Positions 42,972 to 51,750 of a stretch of 64,000 nt of DNA are shown in pieces. The notes under the pieces were generated by a model. It was given only the letters and a program-made list of their open reading frames with translations. It had not been told where the DNA came from and did no database searches. Made by a program: the position numbers and the translations under genes. The DNA is from Paenibacillus phytohabitans (GTDB lineage Bacteria > Bacillota > Bacilli > Paenibacillales > Paenibacillaceae). The stretch lies in contig NZ_WHOB01000062.1 in NCBI RefSeq assembly GCF_013141775.1, positions 186,001 to 250,000 on the forward strand. Reading direction: 5' to 3'. Every line of letters begins with the position of its first letter. Within the stretch, counting starts at the first letter, position 1.

Positions 42972-44483
42972 ATGAATGTACTTGAAATGGTAGAGATCAG
43001 CAAGACATTCCCCGGTGTTAAGGCGCTGGACCATGTGAACTTCAAGGTCAGGCAAGGGGAGATTCACGCCTTATGCGGCGAGAACGGCGCTGGTAAATCC
43101 ACGCTGATGAAGGTATTGAGCGGACTATACCCTGCAGGGACATACGGCGGGGAAATCCTGATCAATGGGGAGAAAAAGTCTTTTCATAGAATAACGGATG
43201 CGGAGAAGGCCGGTATCGCGATTATTCACCAGGAGCTGGCACTCGTGAAGGAAATGACAGTCGGAGAGAATATTTTCCTGGGAGCTGAACCGGTCAGACG
43301 TGGGGCCATCCAGTGGAATGAGCTCTATCATCAGGCTTCGCTATGGCTGAAGAAGGTCGGGCTGAATCTGTCTCCGGACACGAAGATCGGCAATCTCGGC
43401 ATCGGCCAGCAGCAGCTGGTCGAGATCGCCAAGGCACTCTCCAAGCATACCAAGATTCTCATTCTGGATGAACCGACGGCAGCTCTGACCGAGAGCGAGG
43501 TGTCTATCCTGATGGGCATTCTGAACCAGCTGCGGCGCGAAGGGGTAACCTGTGTCTATATTTCACACAAAATGCCTGAAGTGTTCGCACTGGCTGATTC
43601 GATCACCGTGCTGCGGGACGGGCGGACGGTAGCTACACTTGACCGCAGTGAGACAGATGACGACCAGATTGTATCCCTAATGGTTGGCCGTGAACTCACG
43701 GAGCGGTATCCGCGCGTGGAGCATTCGCCTGGGGAGAAGGTGCTTGAGGTCAGAGATTATAATGTATGGCACCCGGAGAAGCGCCAGCAGAAGGTGCTCC
43801 GCGATATTGAATTCAGCCTTCGTCAAGGTGAGATACTGGGTATTGCCGGTCTGATGGGCGCCGGACGTACGGAGCTTGTAAGCAGCCTCTTCGGTGCCTA
43901 TGGGGGCCGGGCCGAAGGAACGGTGCTGATTGAAGGCAAGGCCATTAAGATCCGTTCCATAGCCGAGGCGATCAAGGCGGGCATTGCCCTGGTCACGGAA
44001 GACCGTAAGCGCCAGGGGCTGGTCATGGGGATGGATGTCAAGCGTAACACCACTTTAGCCACACTGGGCAAAGTCGCAAGGCTGGGGGTCATCAATGAGA
44101 ATGAGGAAATTAAGTGGGCAGACCGGTACGTGCAGGATCTGAAGACGAAAACAGCTTCGCTGGAGACGCTGGTAGGTACACTGTCCGGGGGGAACCAGCA
44201 GAAGGTGGTTATCGGCAAGTGGCTGATGTCAGATCCCAAAATCCTGATTATGGACGAACCTACCCGGGGCATCGACGTCGGGGCGAAGTACGAAATATAT
44301 AATTTGATGAATCAGCTGGTAGAGCAGGGCGTTGCCATTATTATGATTTCCTCGGAGCTTCCGGAGGTACTGGGCATGAGCGACCGGATTCTGGTGATGT
44401 GTGAAGGGCAGTTCGTACGGGAATATGATTGGCGGGAAGCGACGCAGGAGAATATTATGCTGGCCGCTACGGGAGGTAGATAG
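42972..44483 (+). CDS. xylG: Sugar ABC transporter ATP-binding protein, tandem ATPase (XylG/MglA family)
   Basis: The 503-residue protein has two ABC domains. The first (about 1-235) has Walker A GENGAGKST, GIGQQQLVEIAKAL as signature and LILDEPTAALTESE as Walker B. The second (about 250-500) has a degenerate Walker A (GLMGAGRTE), signature LSGGNQQKVVIGKWL and LIMDEPTRGIDVGAK. This is the usual arrangement for pentose/galactose importers. AAGGAGGAG precedes the ATG, and xylH begins two bases after its stop. Confidence 0.94.
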   Translation: MNVLEMVEISKTFPGVKALDHVNFKVRQGEIHALCGENGAGKSTLMKVLSGLYPAGTYGGEILINGEKKSFHRITDAEKAGIAIIHQELALVKEMTVGENIFLGAEPVRRGAIQWNELYHQASLWLKKVGLNLSPDTKIGNLGIGQQQLVEIAKALSKHTKILILDEPTAALTESEVSILMGILNQLRREGVTCVYISHKMPEVFALADSITVLRDGRTVATLDRSETDDDQIVSLMVGRELTERYPRVEHSPGEKVLEVRDYNVWHPEKRQQKVLRDIEFSLRQGEILGIAGLMGAGRTELVSSLFGAYGGRAEGTVLIEGKAIKIRSIAEAIKAGIALVTEDRKRQGLVMGMDVKRNTTLATLGKVARLGVINENEEIKWADRYVQDLKTKTASLETLVGTLSGGNQQKVVIGKWLMSDPKILIMDEPTRGIDVGAKYEIYNLMNQLVEQGVAIIMISSELPEVLGMSDRILVMCEGQFVREYDWREATQENIMLAATGGR

Positions 44484-44485
44484 AG

Positions 44486-45679
44486 ATGCAGCTGCAAAAA
44501 GAGCTTAGGGAACCTGAAGCGGTTCCGGATGCCGGGGGATCGCGCTTACGCGGCTTGTTCGGTAAAATGGATATGCGTGCCTATACGATGGTGGGTGCAT
44601 TAATACTGATCTGGGTGCTGTTCGGAGTACTGAATCCGACCTTCTTGACTTCGCGGAATCTGTCCAATCTGTTCACGCAGATGTCGGTGACCTCCATTCT
44701 GGCCATCGGCATGGTGCTGGTCATTGTGGCAGGGCACATCGATCTGTCTGTCGGCTCCATCGTCGGACTGACCGGCGGCATGGCAGCTATTCTCAGCAAC
44801 TGGCTGGAGCTGCCGGCTATTGTAGTCATTCTTGGCACACTGGCCGCAGGTGCGGTACTGGGTCTGATTCAGGGCTGGCTGGTGGCGTATAAAATGATCC
44901 CCGCCTTCATTGTCACCCTCGGGGGAATGATGGTGTTCCGCGGGGTGCTGATGGGCGTGACCGAGTCGATGACCATTCCGGTATCCGACCCGGTGCTGGC
45001 CTTGCTCGGCAATGCTTATTTTGCCCCGGGCTTCGGGATCATCCTTGGTGTGATCGCAGTAGGACTGCTGCTCTGGAGTGCGTTCAATAAACGCCGTTCC
45101 CGCAGGAAATACGGCTTCGAAATCGCCCCGCTGGGCCTGGACGTCGCCAAGGTGGCCGGACTTGCCCTGCTGGTGGTGGCTTTTGTAGCCGTGATGAACA
45201 ATTACAAGGGCATTCCGTTCCCGATTATTTTCGTAATTGTCCTGGCGGTCATCTTCTATTTCCTGTCAACCAAGACGACCTTCGGCCGTCATATCTATGC
45301 AATAGGGGGCAACATTGAGGCGGCACGCCTCTCCGGTATTAACATCAAGCGCAAATCCATGCTGATCTTCGTGCTGAGCGGACTGCTGGGCTCGATCGCC
45401 GCCATCGTGCTGACCTCACGCCTGGCCTCGGCTACCATCACCGCCGGTAATATGGCTGAGATGGATGCTATCGCCGCTTGCGTCATTGGCGGCACTTCAC
45501 TGATGGGCGGAGCCGGCACAGTTATCGGTGCCATTATCGGAGCGCTGGTGATGACTTCGCTTGATAACGGAATGTCGCTGATGGGACTGGAATCCTTCTG
45601 GCAGTATGTCGTCAAAGGCTCCATTCTGGTCATTGCCGTCTGGCTGGATATTTCCAATCGCAGCAAGGGTGTGAGATAA
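44486..45679 (+). CDS. xylH: Sugar ABC transporter permease (XylH family)
   Basis: The 397-residue membrane protein has about ten or more spans and the branched-chain/ribose-type permease signatures (GHIDLSVGSIVGLTGG; IYAIGGNIEAARLSGIN; GGAGTVIGAIIGALVMTSLDNGMSLMG). The length is typical of XylH, longer than RbsC. It starts two bases after xylG. The strong hairpin after its stop ends the operon and also serves the convergent cupredoxin gene. Confidence 0.93.
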   Translation: MQLQKELREPEAVPDAGGSRLRGLFGKMDMRAYTMVGALILIWVLFGVLNPTFLTSRNLSNLFTQMSVTSILAIGMVLVIVAGHIDLSVGSIVGLTGGMAAILSNWLELPAIVVILGTLAAGAVLGLIQGWLVAYKMIPAFIVTLGGMMVFRGVLMGVTESMTIPVSDPVLALLGNAYFAPGFGIILGVIAVGLLLWSAFNKRRSRRKYGFEIAPLGLDVAKVAGLALLVVAFVAVMNNYKGIPFPIIFVIVLAVIFYFLSTKTTFGRHIYAIGGNIEAARLSGINIKRKSMLIFVLSGLLGSIAAIVLTSRLASATITAGNMAEMDAIAACVIGGTSLMGGAGTVIGAIIGALVMTSLDNGMSLMGLESFWQYVVKGSILVIAVWLDISNRSKGVR

Positions 45680-45719
45680 CCGCAGCTCCAGCAGGGTAAA
45701 CAATTTCAGCAGAACAGCT

Positions 45720-45776
45720 AAACAGCCGGTTAAGGACAAGGGGACTGAGTCCCATGTTGACCTTGACCGGCTGTTT
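45720..45776. terminator. Large hairpin between xylH and the cupredoxin gene
   Basis: AAACAGCCGGT (45720-45730) pairs with ACCGGCTGTTT (45766-45776), with further pairing AAGG/CCTT and a nested GGGACT/AGTCCC hairpin. It lies between convergent genes and is probably used in both directions. Confidence 0.8.
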
Positions 45777-45795
45777 GCTGTGCCTATAGAGCCGC

Positions 45796-46188
45796 TTATT
45801 CGACGATAATCTTGGCGCTCATTCCGCTGTGGCCGGAGCCGCACATGATCGCGCAGGTGACCTCGAAGGTTCCTGCCTCCTCGGGGAGAATCACCTTGGA
45901 GGAATCTTTGGCGTCCAGCCGCAGCTTCATCTCAGGCACAAGAATGCCGTGGTTGCCGCTCTCGTTTTTGAAGATGATTTTGACAGGTACGCCCTTCTTC
46001 AAGTGGTATTCTTTCTGGTCAAAGCTGTAGTTGGTTGCTGTAATGACGATTTCTTCTTCCGCCGTAAGATTGGTGTCAGCAGCCTGGCTGTTAGCGCTGT
46101 CAGAATTGCTGCTGCCCCCGCCGGCTCCGCAAGCCGTAAGCAGTAGTGCAAATACAATAGAACAAAGAATAGCCGCCTTCCTGATCAT
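45796..46188 (-). CDS. CuA-type cupredoxin lipoprotein (cytochrome oxidase subunit II-like domain)
   Basis: The 130-residue lipoprotein has a signal peptide with lipobox LLTACG, an Ala/Ser linker, and a cupredoxin fold. The copper motif near the C-terminus is CAIMCGSGHSGM, i.e. C-x3-C-x3-H-x2-M, the pattern of the binuclear CuA centre of cytochrome oxidase subunit II. The upstream His in GNHGILV gives the remaining ligand. The ATG at 46188 is selected because AGGAGG is six bases before it; an ATG at 46194 overlaps that site. No oxidase gene is nearby. It may carry electrons or copper outside the membrane. Confidence 0.88.
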   Translation of the reverse strand: MIRKAAILCSIVFALLLTACGAGGGSSNSDSANSQAADTNLTAEEEIVITATNYSFDQKEYHLKKGVPVKIIFKNESGNHGILVPEMKLRLDAKDSSKVILPEEAGTFEVTCAIMCGSGHSGMSAKIIVE

Positions 46189-46418
46189 AAGCATCCTCCT
46201 AAAAGGTTCGTGATGAATTGTGATAACAGATGACATTAGCATAGCTCAAATCCTGAAAGTTGTCTTGGATAATCTGTGAGGATTTGTTTGACCGGAAGCT
46301 GACTCCAAACTTTGTCGAAAATTGCAAAAATATGATGCAAAAACAATTAAAATTTATTATAATTAAAGCTATTATAATTTTAACTTTTATATTATTTGGT
46401 TAGAAGTAGGGGATCCAC

Positions 46419-47555
46419 ATTATTTTAGCCCACGAATCGCAAAGTTCGGAGAAATGGCACCGCAGAATATTAACCGGATACTGGATTATTGTGCTCTGTA
46501 TGCTGGCAGCCCAATTTATTTTTATGCTGTCCTCCCATTCCACTGAGACTAAGACCATCCTCATCCCCAGTAAGGGCCACTTGTTCATCGCCTGTAATCT
46601 GATGATCATTATAGCTATGGCTTCCGCCGAGATTTGGCTGCGTATGATGCAGCATTATCATAAGCAGGCCGTTGTGATCTGCGGGTTCATCGTTTCTTAT
46701 CTGATGTATTTTGTGCTGGAGCCTTTTGTAGATGGTGCCCAGATGACACTTATGATGCCGATTATGATTGCCCTGATCTATTTCGACCAGCGGCTGCTAT
46801 ACTATCTCGGGGTATTCAGCACGCTATTCTATAGCGGGATTTATTTCGGGCTGGAGCGGCCGCTGCTGGACAAACCGCTGCTGGAGTTTCTGATGGTGGA
46901 ATGTGTGTTTATTGTGTTCGCCGTGATGGCGCAGGCTGTCATTGTCAGGGCCCGTGAGACCCGCGAATATCTGGAGCAGTTGACCAAGTCGGAGCAGGGG
47001 CTGATGGTGGAACGGGCGATTTCCGACAAGCTGCTGAAGATCGATGCGCTTACGGGCCTGTACAATCACAAAACCTTTCATGAATATCTGGATTCGCTGC
47101 TGGAGCAGTGCGAGAGCAACGGGCTGAGGCTGCAGCTGGCGCTGTTTGATATCGACAACTTCAAGCGTGTTAATGATACGTACGGACACTGGGTTGGCGA
47201 TCTCGTGCTTAAGGAGGTGGCAGCGAAGGTGAATGGTCTGATCGGGCTGAATGATTTCGCGGCGAGATACGGCGGGGAAGAGTTCGCGGTGATTTTTACG
47301 GATAAAAGCTTTCCGGAAGCCTATGCTGCCGTCGAGGAGATGCGGGTAGGTATAGCCGCTATGGAGCATCCGTATGCCGGAGGCAAGCCGATTACGGTCA
47401 GTATCGGATTCTGCGATTATCAGCTGGGGGACGGCAAGGAAATGCTGTTCCGCAAGACGGACGAAGCGCTGTACAGCGCCAAGCGGGGCGGTAAAAATGC
47501 TGTCGTTACGGCTGCTGTCACCCAAGGCGATGATCCGGTTGTGTCCTATGCGTAA
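46419..47555 (+). CDS. Membrane diguanylate cyclase, GGEEF type; possible ATT start
   Basis: The protein has about six hydrophobic segments in its first half and a C-terminal GGDEF domain (LTGLYNHKTFHEYLD.., FDIDNFKRVNDTYGH, AARYGGEEFAVIF) with an intact GGEEF. It makes cyclic di-GMP. The first conventional start in frame is GTG at 46491, but it has no ribosome site and would cut TM1. Upstream codons stay open to a TAG at 46407 and read as sensible protein (HESQSSEKWHRRILTGYW). AGGGG at 46408-46412 lies six bases before an ATT at 46419. I therefore give the longer form, 378 residues, as tentative; the body of the gene is certain. Confidence 0.85.
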   Translation: MILAHESQSSEKWHRRILTGYWIIVLCMLAAQFIFMLSSHSTETKTILIPSKGHLFIACNLMIIIAMASAEIWLRMMQHYHKQAVVICGFIVSYLMYFVLEPFVDGAQMTLMMPIMIALIYFDQRLLYYLGVFSTLFYSGIYFGLERPLLDKPLLEFLMVECVFIVFAVMAQAVIVRARETREYLEQLTKSEQGLMVERAISDKLLKIDALTGLYNHKTFHEYLDSLLEQCESNGLRLQLALFDIDNFKRVNDTYGHWVGDLVLKEVAAKVNGLIGLNDFAARYGGEEFAVIFTDKSFPEAYAAVEEMRVGIAAMEHPYAGGKPITVSIGFCDYQLGDGKEMLFRKTDEALYSAKRGGKNAVVTAAVTQGDDPVVSYA

Positions 47556-47586
47556 TTTTTAGTTATAAAAATTTTTTAATTACAAA

Positions 47587-47626
47587 AAACCCCCAGTATC
47601 CGGTATAATCCGGGGATTGGGGGTTT
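47587..47626. terminator. Bidirectional terminator
   Basis: AAACCCCCA and TGGGGGTTT pair, with an inner TCCGG/CCGGGGA stem. On the minus strand it is followed by TTTTTTGT, serving the YvlD-like gene; on the plus strand it ends the cyclase gene. Confidence 0.8.
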
Positions 47627-47675
47627 CGTTGTACGCTGAAACGGATACCGTCCCCTAAGGATGGTTCAGCCGTTT

Positions 47676-48023
47676 CTACTTGGCCGCTTCAAACGGAGTG
47701 GATACCGGCAGGAAGAGGTCGATAATACCAATGACCAGGGCTGCGAGCAGCGCTCCGAGAATGGTGACACTGACTCCGCTCACAATGAACTGGGCAATCC
47801 AGATCACCAGGGCACTGACCAGGAAGCCGACGATACCGCGGCCGAAGGGTGTTGTTTTTTTGCCGAAAATGCCTTCAACCACCCAGCCGAGCAGAGCGAT
47901 AACCAGCGCAAGCACAAGCGCGCTCCAGAACCCCCCGACCGTGAATTGCGGGACAATCCAGCCGACCACCATCAGAACGATTGCCGCGACCACGAAACGT
48001 ACCACATGACCTAAGAATCTCAC
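47676..48023 (-). CDS. YvlD/phage-holin-like four-span membrane protein
   Basis: This 115-residue, almost wholly hydrophobic protein has four predicted spans (about 5-25, 30-50, 62-82 and 87-107) separated by short charged loops (GKKTTPFGRG). It fits the YvlD superfamily, which is often annotated as phage holin family but in Bacillus belongs to envelope-stress operons. It is a single gene convergent with the cyclase gene and divergent from mutS2. Its specific role is unknown. Confidence 0.8.
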   Translation of the reverse strand: MRFLGHVVRFVVAAIVLMVVGWIVPQFTVGGFWSALVLALVIALLGWVVEGIFGKKTTPFGRGIVGFLVSALVIWIAQFIVSGVSVTILGALLAALVIGIIDLFLPVSTPFEAAK

Positions 48024-48175
48024 CTAACTAACCTCCTTTGGCGTTCGCGTAAGGATATGTGCGTTGTTATTGTGGCCCACAGCCGCTTTTCTATGCCCAG
48101 AAATCATACCCAAATAGCGAAAATGGGCTAAATTAGGTATAATGTAACCATCTATGAAGGGAGCTGTGACAGTAA

Positions 48176-50542
48176 TTGGACGACAAAATTTTGCATACGC
48201 TTGAATATCGCAAGATTTTAAATAAATTGATGCAGTATACGCAGACACCGATGGGACGGCTGACCGCCGAATCGCTGAAGCCCTCCGGGGATTTCGAAGG
48301 AGTGAAGCTGCTTCTGCAGGCTACGGATGAGGCTGCTAATGTTGACCGGCTGAAGGGAATACCTTCCTTCCGCGGTGTGACTGACATCAAGCCCGCCCTG
48401 AAACGCGCTTCGATCGGCGGAATGCTGGGTACCACTGAACTGCTCTCTGTCGGCAACACGATCGGCGGAGCCCGCAGAGTGAAGCGGTTCCTCGGGGCGA
48501 TGCACGAGGATGAGAAGATCCCTACCCTCTTCGCCCATAGCGATCTGCTCTCGGAGCAGAAGCATGTGGAGGACGCCATCCGCCTGTGTATCGACGAGAA
48601 TGCGGATGTCATGGATTCGGCCAGTACAGAGCTGGCCTCCATCCGCCGGGAGCTGCGCGGCGGCGAGACCCGCATCCGCGAGAAGCTGGATTCCATGATC
48701 CGCTCGTCTTCGGTATCGAAGATGCTGCAGGATCAGCTTGTGACGATCCGTGGTGACCGGTTTGTCATTCCGGTCAAAGCGGAGTACCGTGCCCATTTCG
48801 GCGGCATTGTTCATGATCAGTCCGGCTCCGGGGCGACGCTATTCATTGAGCCGGAATCGATTGTGGCGATGAACAATAAGCTGCGCGAGACACGGCTGCG
48901 CGAGGAGCGGGAGATCGAGATCATCCTGCACCGCCTGACGGCACTTGTCGGCGATATTGCCGAAGAGATGGCTTATGATATCGATATTCTCGGCGAACTC
49001 GATTTCATCTTCGCCAAAGCGCGCCTGGCACGCGACATGAAGGCTACCCAGCCGCGTATGAATGACCGCGGCTACCTGCGCCTGCGTAAAGGGCGCCATC
49101 CGCTCATTCCCGCAGAGCAGGTCGTGCCGCTGGATGTGGAGCTGGGCAACCAGTACAGCTCGATTATCGTGACCGGCCCGAACACCGGCGGTAAGACGGT
49201 TACCCTGAAGACCATCGGCCTCCTCAGCCTGATGTCGATGTCGGGATTGTTCATTCCGGCAGAGGAAGGCAGCCAGATGTGCGTCTTCGATGCGATCTAT
49301 GCCGACATTGGCGATGAGCAGAGTATTGAGCAGAGCCTGAGTACATTCTCCAGCCATATGACCAATATCATCTCCATTCTGAAGAGAATGACGCCGAAGA
49401 GTCTGATTCTGCTCGATGAGGTTGGAGCAGGAACGGATCCGGCGGAGGGATCGGCCCTGGCGATTGCCATTCTGGAGAATATCCACCGTACAGAATGCCG
49501 GATGGTGGCAACTACGCATTACAGTGAGCTGAAGGCTTATGCGTATGAGCGCAAAGGTGTCATCAATGCCAGTATGGAGTTTGATGTGGCCAGTCTGAGT
49601 CCTACCTACCGGCTGCTGATCGGTGTGCCGGGACGAAGCAATGCGTTCGCCATTGCCGAGCGCCTCGGCCTGCCGAATGCCATTCTTGAGCATGCGCGCG
49701 GCGAAGTCAAGGAAGAAGACATGCGCGTCGAGCACATGATCGCTTCCCTGGAAGAGAACCGCCTCACCGCAGAGAATGAGCGTGAACGGGCCGAGGGCCT
49801 GCGCCGCGAAGCGGAAGAATTCCGCAAGCGGCAGCAGCTAGAGCTGGAGAAGCTGGAAGGCCAGCGCGACAAACGCCTGGAGAAGGCGGAGAAGGATGCC
49901 AGCGATATCCTCGCCAAGGCGCGTAAGGAAGCCGAGGAGATCATCAGTGACCTCCGCCGCCTGGCAATGGAGGAAGGGGCATCCGTCAAGGAGCACAAGC
50001 TGATCGAAGCGCGCCGGAGACTGGATGAAGCGGAGCCTGCACCGCGCAAGAAGGTTATTGCCCGCAGCAGCACCAAGGCGCCGCGGAAGATTCAGCCCGG
50101 GGATGAAGTCAAGGTGGCTAATGTGAATCAGAAGGGCCTTGTTGTAGAGCTGAGCGGTGCCAAGGAAGCCGTGGTACAGTTCGGCATTATGAAGATGAAG
50201 GTCAACCTTGCTGATCTGGAGTTCCTGGCCTCTGCGCCGGATGCGCCTCCGCCGGCTCTGCGCCGGGCTACGACAGTCAAGCGTACGCGGGATGAGAATG
50301 TCCGCACCGAGCTCGATCTGCGCGGGGCCAATCTGGAAGAAGCCATCATGGAGACCGACCGCTTCATCGACGAAGCGTTCCTCGGCAATCTTGGGCAGAT
50401 TTCGATTATCCACGGCAAAGGCACGGGGGTATTGCGGACGGGGATACAGGAATATCTGCGTAAGCATAAGAATATCAAAAGCTACCGGCTCGGGAATTAC
50501 AACGAAGGCGGCGCGGGCGTAACCGTGGCTGAACTGCAGTAG
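48176..50542 (+). CDS. mutS2: Endonuclease MutS2 (MutSB)
   Basis: The 788-residue homologue of MutS lacks the mismatch-binding domain. The MutS core and clamp cover about 1-300, the ATPase has Walker A GPNTGGKT at 334-341 and DEVGAGTDPAEG as Walker B, a charged coiled coil covers about 515-635, and a C-terminal Smr nuclease domain (about 709-788) has LDLRGANLEEA and HGKG. Known roles are suppression of recombination and rescue of collided ribosomes. The TTG at 48176 is the best start (GAAGGGAGC upstream, slightly distant). TATAAT at 48138 is a possible -10. In Bacillus mutSB follows polX and cvpA-like genes, which are absent here. Confidence 0.94.
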   Translation: MDDKILHTLEYRKILNKLMQYTQTPMGRLTAESLKPSGDFEGVKLLLQATDEAANVDRLKGIPSFRGVTDIKPALKRASIGGMLGTTELLSVGNTIGGARRVKRFLGAMHEDEKIPTLFAHSDLLSEQKHVEDAIRLCIDENADVMDSASTELASIRRELRGGETRIREKLDSMIRSSSVSKMLQDQLVTIRGDRFVIPVKAEYRAHFGGIVHDQSGSGATLFIEPESIVAMNNKLRETRLREEREIEIILHRLTALVGDIAEEMAYDIDILGELDFIFAKARLARDMKATQPRMNDRGYLRLRKGRHPLIPAEQVVPLDVELGNQYSSIIVTGPNTGGKTVTLKTIGLLSLMSMSGLFIPAEEGSQMCVFDAIYADIGDEQSIEQSLSTFSSHMTNIISILKRMTPKSLILLDEVGAGTDPAEGSALAIAILENIHRTECRMVATTHYSELKAYAYERKGVINASMEFDVASLSPTYRLLIGVPGRSNAFAIAERLGLPNAILEHARGEVKEEDMRVEHMIASLEENRLTAENERERAEGLRREAEEFRKRQQLELEKLEGQRDKRLEKAEKDASDILAKARKEAEEIISDLRRLAMEEGASVKEHKLIEARRRLDEAEPAPRKKVIARSSTKAPRKIQPGDEVKVANVNQKGLVVELSGAKEAVVQFGIMKMKVNLADLEFLASAPDAPPPALRRATTVKRTRDENVRTELDLRGANLEEAIMETDRFIDEAFLGNLGQISIIHGKGTGVLRTGIQEYLRKHKNIKSYRLGNYNEGGAGVTVAELQ

Positions 50543-50566
50543 CGTCCGGCAGAAAGAGGGAGAAGT

Positions 50567-50986
50567 ATGCAAGATAATATTGATCTTTTGCTGGATCATC
50601 CGCTGGGAGCGCTGCTCGGCTACTTCACTGTGGCCATATTGGGTCTGGTGGTATTCCTGTCCTTCTTTGAAATGGTGACTAAATACAACTGCTGGGAAGA
50701 AATCCGCAAGGGGAATGTGGCCGTAGCGATGGCAACCGGAGGCAAGATCTTCGGCATCTGCAATATTCTGCGCTTCAGCATTGAAGCGGGAGCCTCGATC
50801 TATGAGACGATGAAATGGTCGGTTGTGGGTTTCCTCCTGCTGCTGCTGGCGTACTTCCTGTTTGAATTTCTAACCCCCGTCTTTTCGATTGATGACGAGA
50901 TTGCTGCGGATAACCGGGCCGTGGGACTGACAGCACTGCTGATCTCCGTTTCATTGTCCTATGTCATCGGCGCCGCTATATTTTGA
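50567..50986 (+). CDS. DUF350 family membrane protein
   Basis: The 139-residue protein has four predicted spans arranged as two pairs (about 15-37, 53-70, 80-100 and 118-138) and the conserved stretches ATGGKIFGICNILRFSIE and DNRAVGLTALLISVSLSY, typical of DUF350. It lies 24 bp after mutS2 and shares its direction, so it is probably cotranscribed. Function unknown; family members are often near stress-related genes. Confidence 0.85.
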   Translation: MQDNIDLLLDHPLGALLGYFTVAILGLVVFLSFFEMVTKYNCWEEIRKGNVAVAMATGGKIFGICNILRFSIEAGASIYETMKWSVVGFLLLLLAYFLFEFLTPVFSIDDEIAADNRAVGLTALLISVSLSYVIGAAIF

Positions 50987-51004
50987 TTTAGGGAGCAGGG
51001 AAAT

Positions 51005-51085
51005 ATGAAGATTCTGGTTCGGGTTCTGTTCTTTTCCGCTCTGGCGTTTATAGCGGCCGGAATTATCTATTTAATGTTGCATTGA
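51005..51085 (+). CDS. 26-residue single-span membrane peptide
   Basis: ATG at 51005 with AGGGAGCAGGG just upstream starts an ORF of 26 codons ending TGA at 51085. The product begins MKILVRVLFF and continues as one hydrophobic helix (about 4-24). It sits 18 bp after the DUF350 gene and 38 bp before the zinc-ribbon gene. The good ribosome site and operon position argue that it is translated; function unknown. Confidence 0.6.
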   Translation: MKILVRVLFFSALAFIAAGIIYLMLH

Positions 51086-51123
51086 AATTGAACCTAATGT
51101 GAGGAACGAAGGAGATTATACAG

Positions 51124-51672
51124 ATGGAAACGACAGTATGTCCTTGGTGCCATACCGAGATTGTATGGGATGAGGAGTTTGGCCCGGAGGACACTTGTCC
51201 TCATTGCAATAATGAGCTTAGCGGTTACCGCACGATTACAATAGGCGCTGACGATCTCGAAGATGAAGAGCTGGACACAGAGGACGCTTCCGATCAGGAA
51301 GAGGTCAGTGACGAGGATCTGTGGGATGACGACGGTGACAAGGATAGTGTGGTTCCCATATTTAATACCCTGGTCCAGTTCGGTGATGATTATGATCTGA
51401 CGCGTTATGAGCAGAGTGTCGCCAGCTTGCTGGCCGCGCAGCTGGAAGCGCCGGAATGTCCGCAATGCCATGAGCTGATGCTTCACTCCGGCACACAGCA
51501 GGTAAGCGGATTTACCCCGGCAACGCCGGAAGCGCTGGGCGGCGGAGCCGTGCTGAAGCCGCCGTTCTCGCTGAATCTGTTCGTATGTCCTTCCTGCTTC
51601 CATGTGCAGCACAGTCTGGCACAGGAAGACCGCATTCAGCTTGTGCGCAATCTCAGCACTACACCTCAGTAA
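51124..51672 (+). CDS. Acidic zinc-ribbon protein of unknown function
   Basis: The 182-residue cytoplasmic protein has an N-terminal zinc ribbon (CPWC at 6-9 and CPHC at 25-28), a very acidic linker (about 43-75, mainly Asp/Glu), and a second pair of CxxC motifs (CPQC and CPSC) in the C-terminal half. Two zinc ribbons in one short protein suggest nucleic-acid or protein binding. AAGGAGA precedes the ATG. It ends the mutS2 cluster. I do not recognise a named family. Confidence 0.75.
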   Translation: METTVCPWCHTEIVWDEEFGPEDTCPHCNNELSGYRTITIGADDLEDEELDTEDASDQEEVSDEDLWDDDGDKDSVVPIFNTLVQFGDDYDLTRYEQSVASLLAAQLEAPECPQCHELMLHSGTQQVSGFTPATPEALGGGAVLKPPFSLNLFVCPSCFHVQHSLAQEDRIQLVRNLSTTPQ

Positions 51673-51750
51673 GCTTCGGATTCATGCTTTCCCTGTGATT
51701 TGGACATGTTAGTTATACATGAGGTGTCCAGAATAGCAGGGAGGTATAGC

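Noticed and set aside
47676..48023. Prophage holin
   Set aside because: The sequence resembles the holin-like YvlD family, but no phage genes are near; a cell-envelope protein is more likely.
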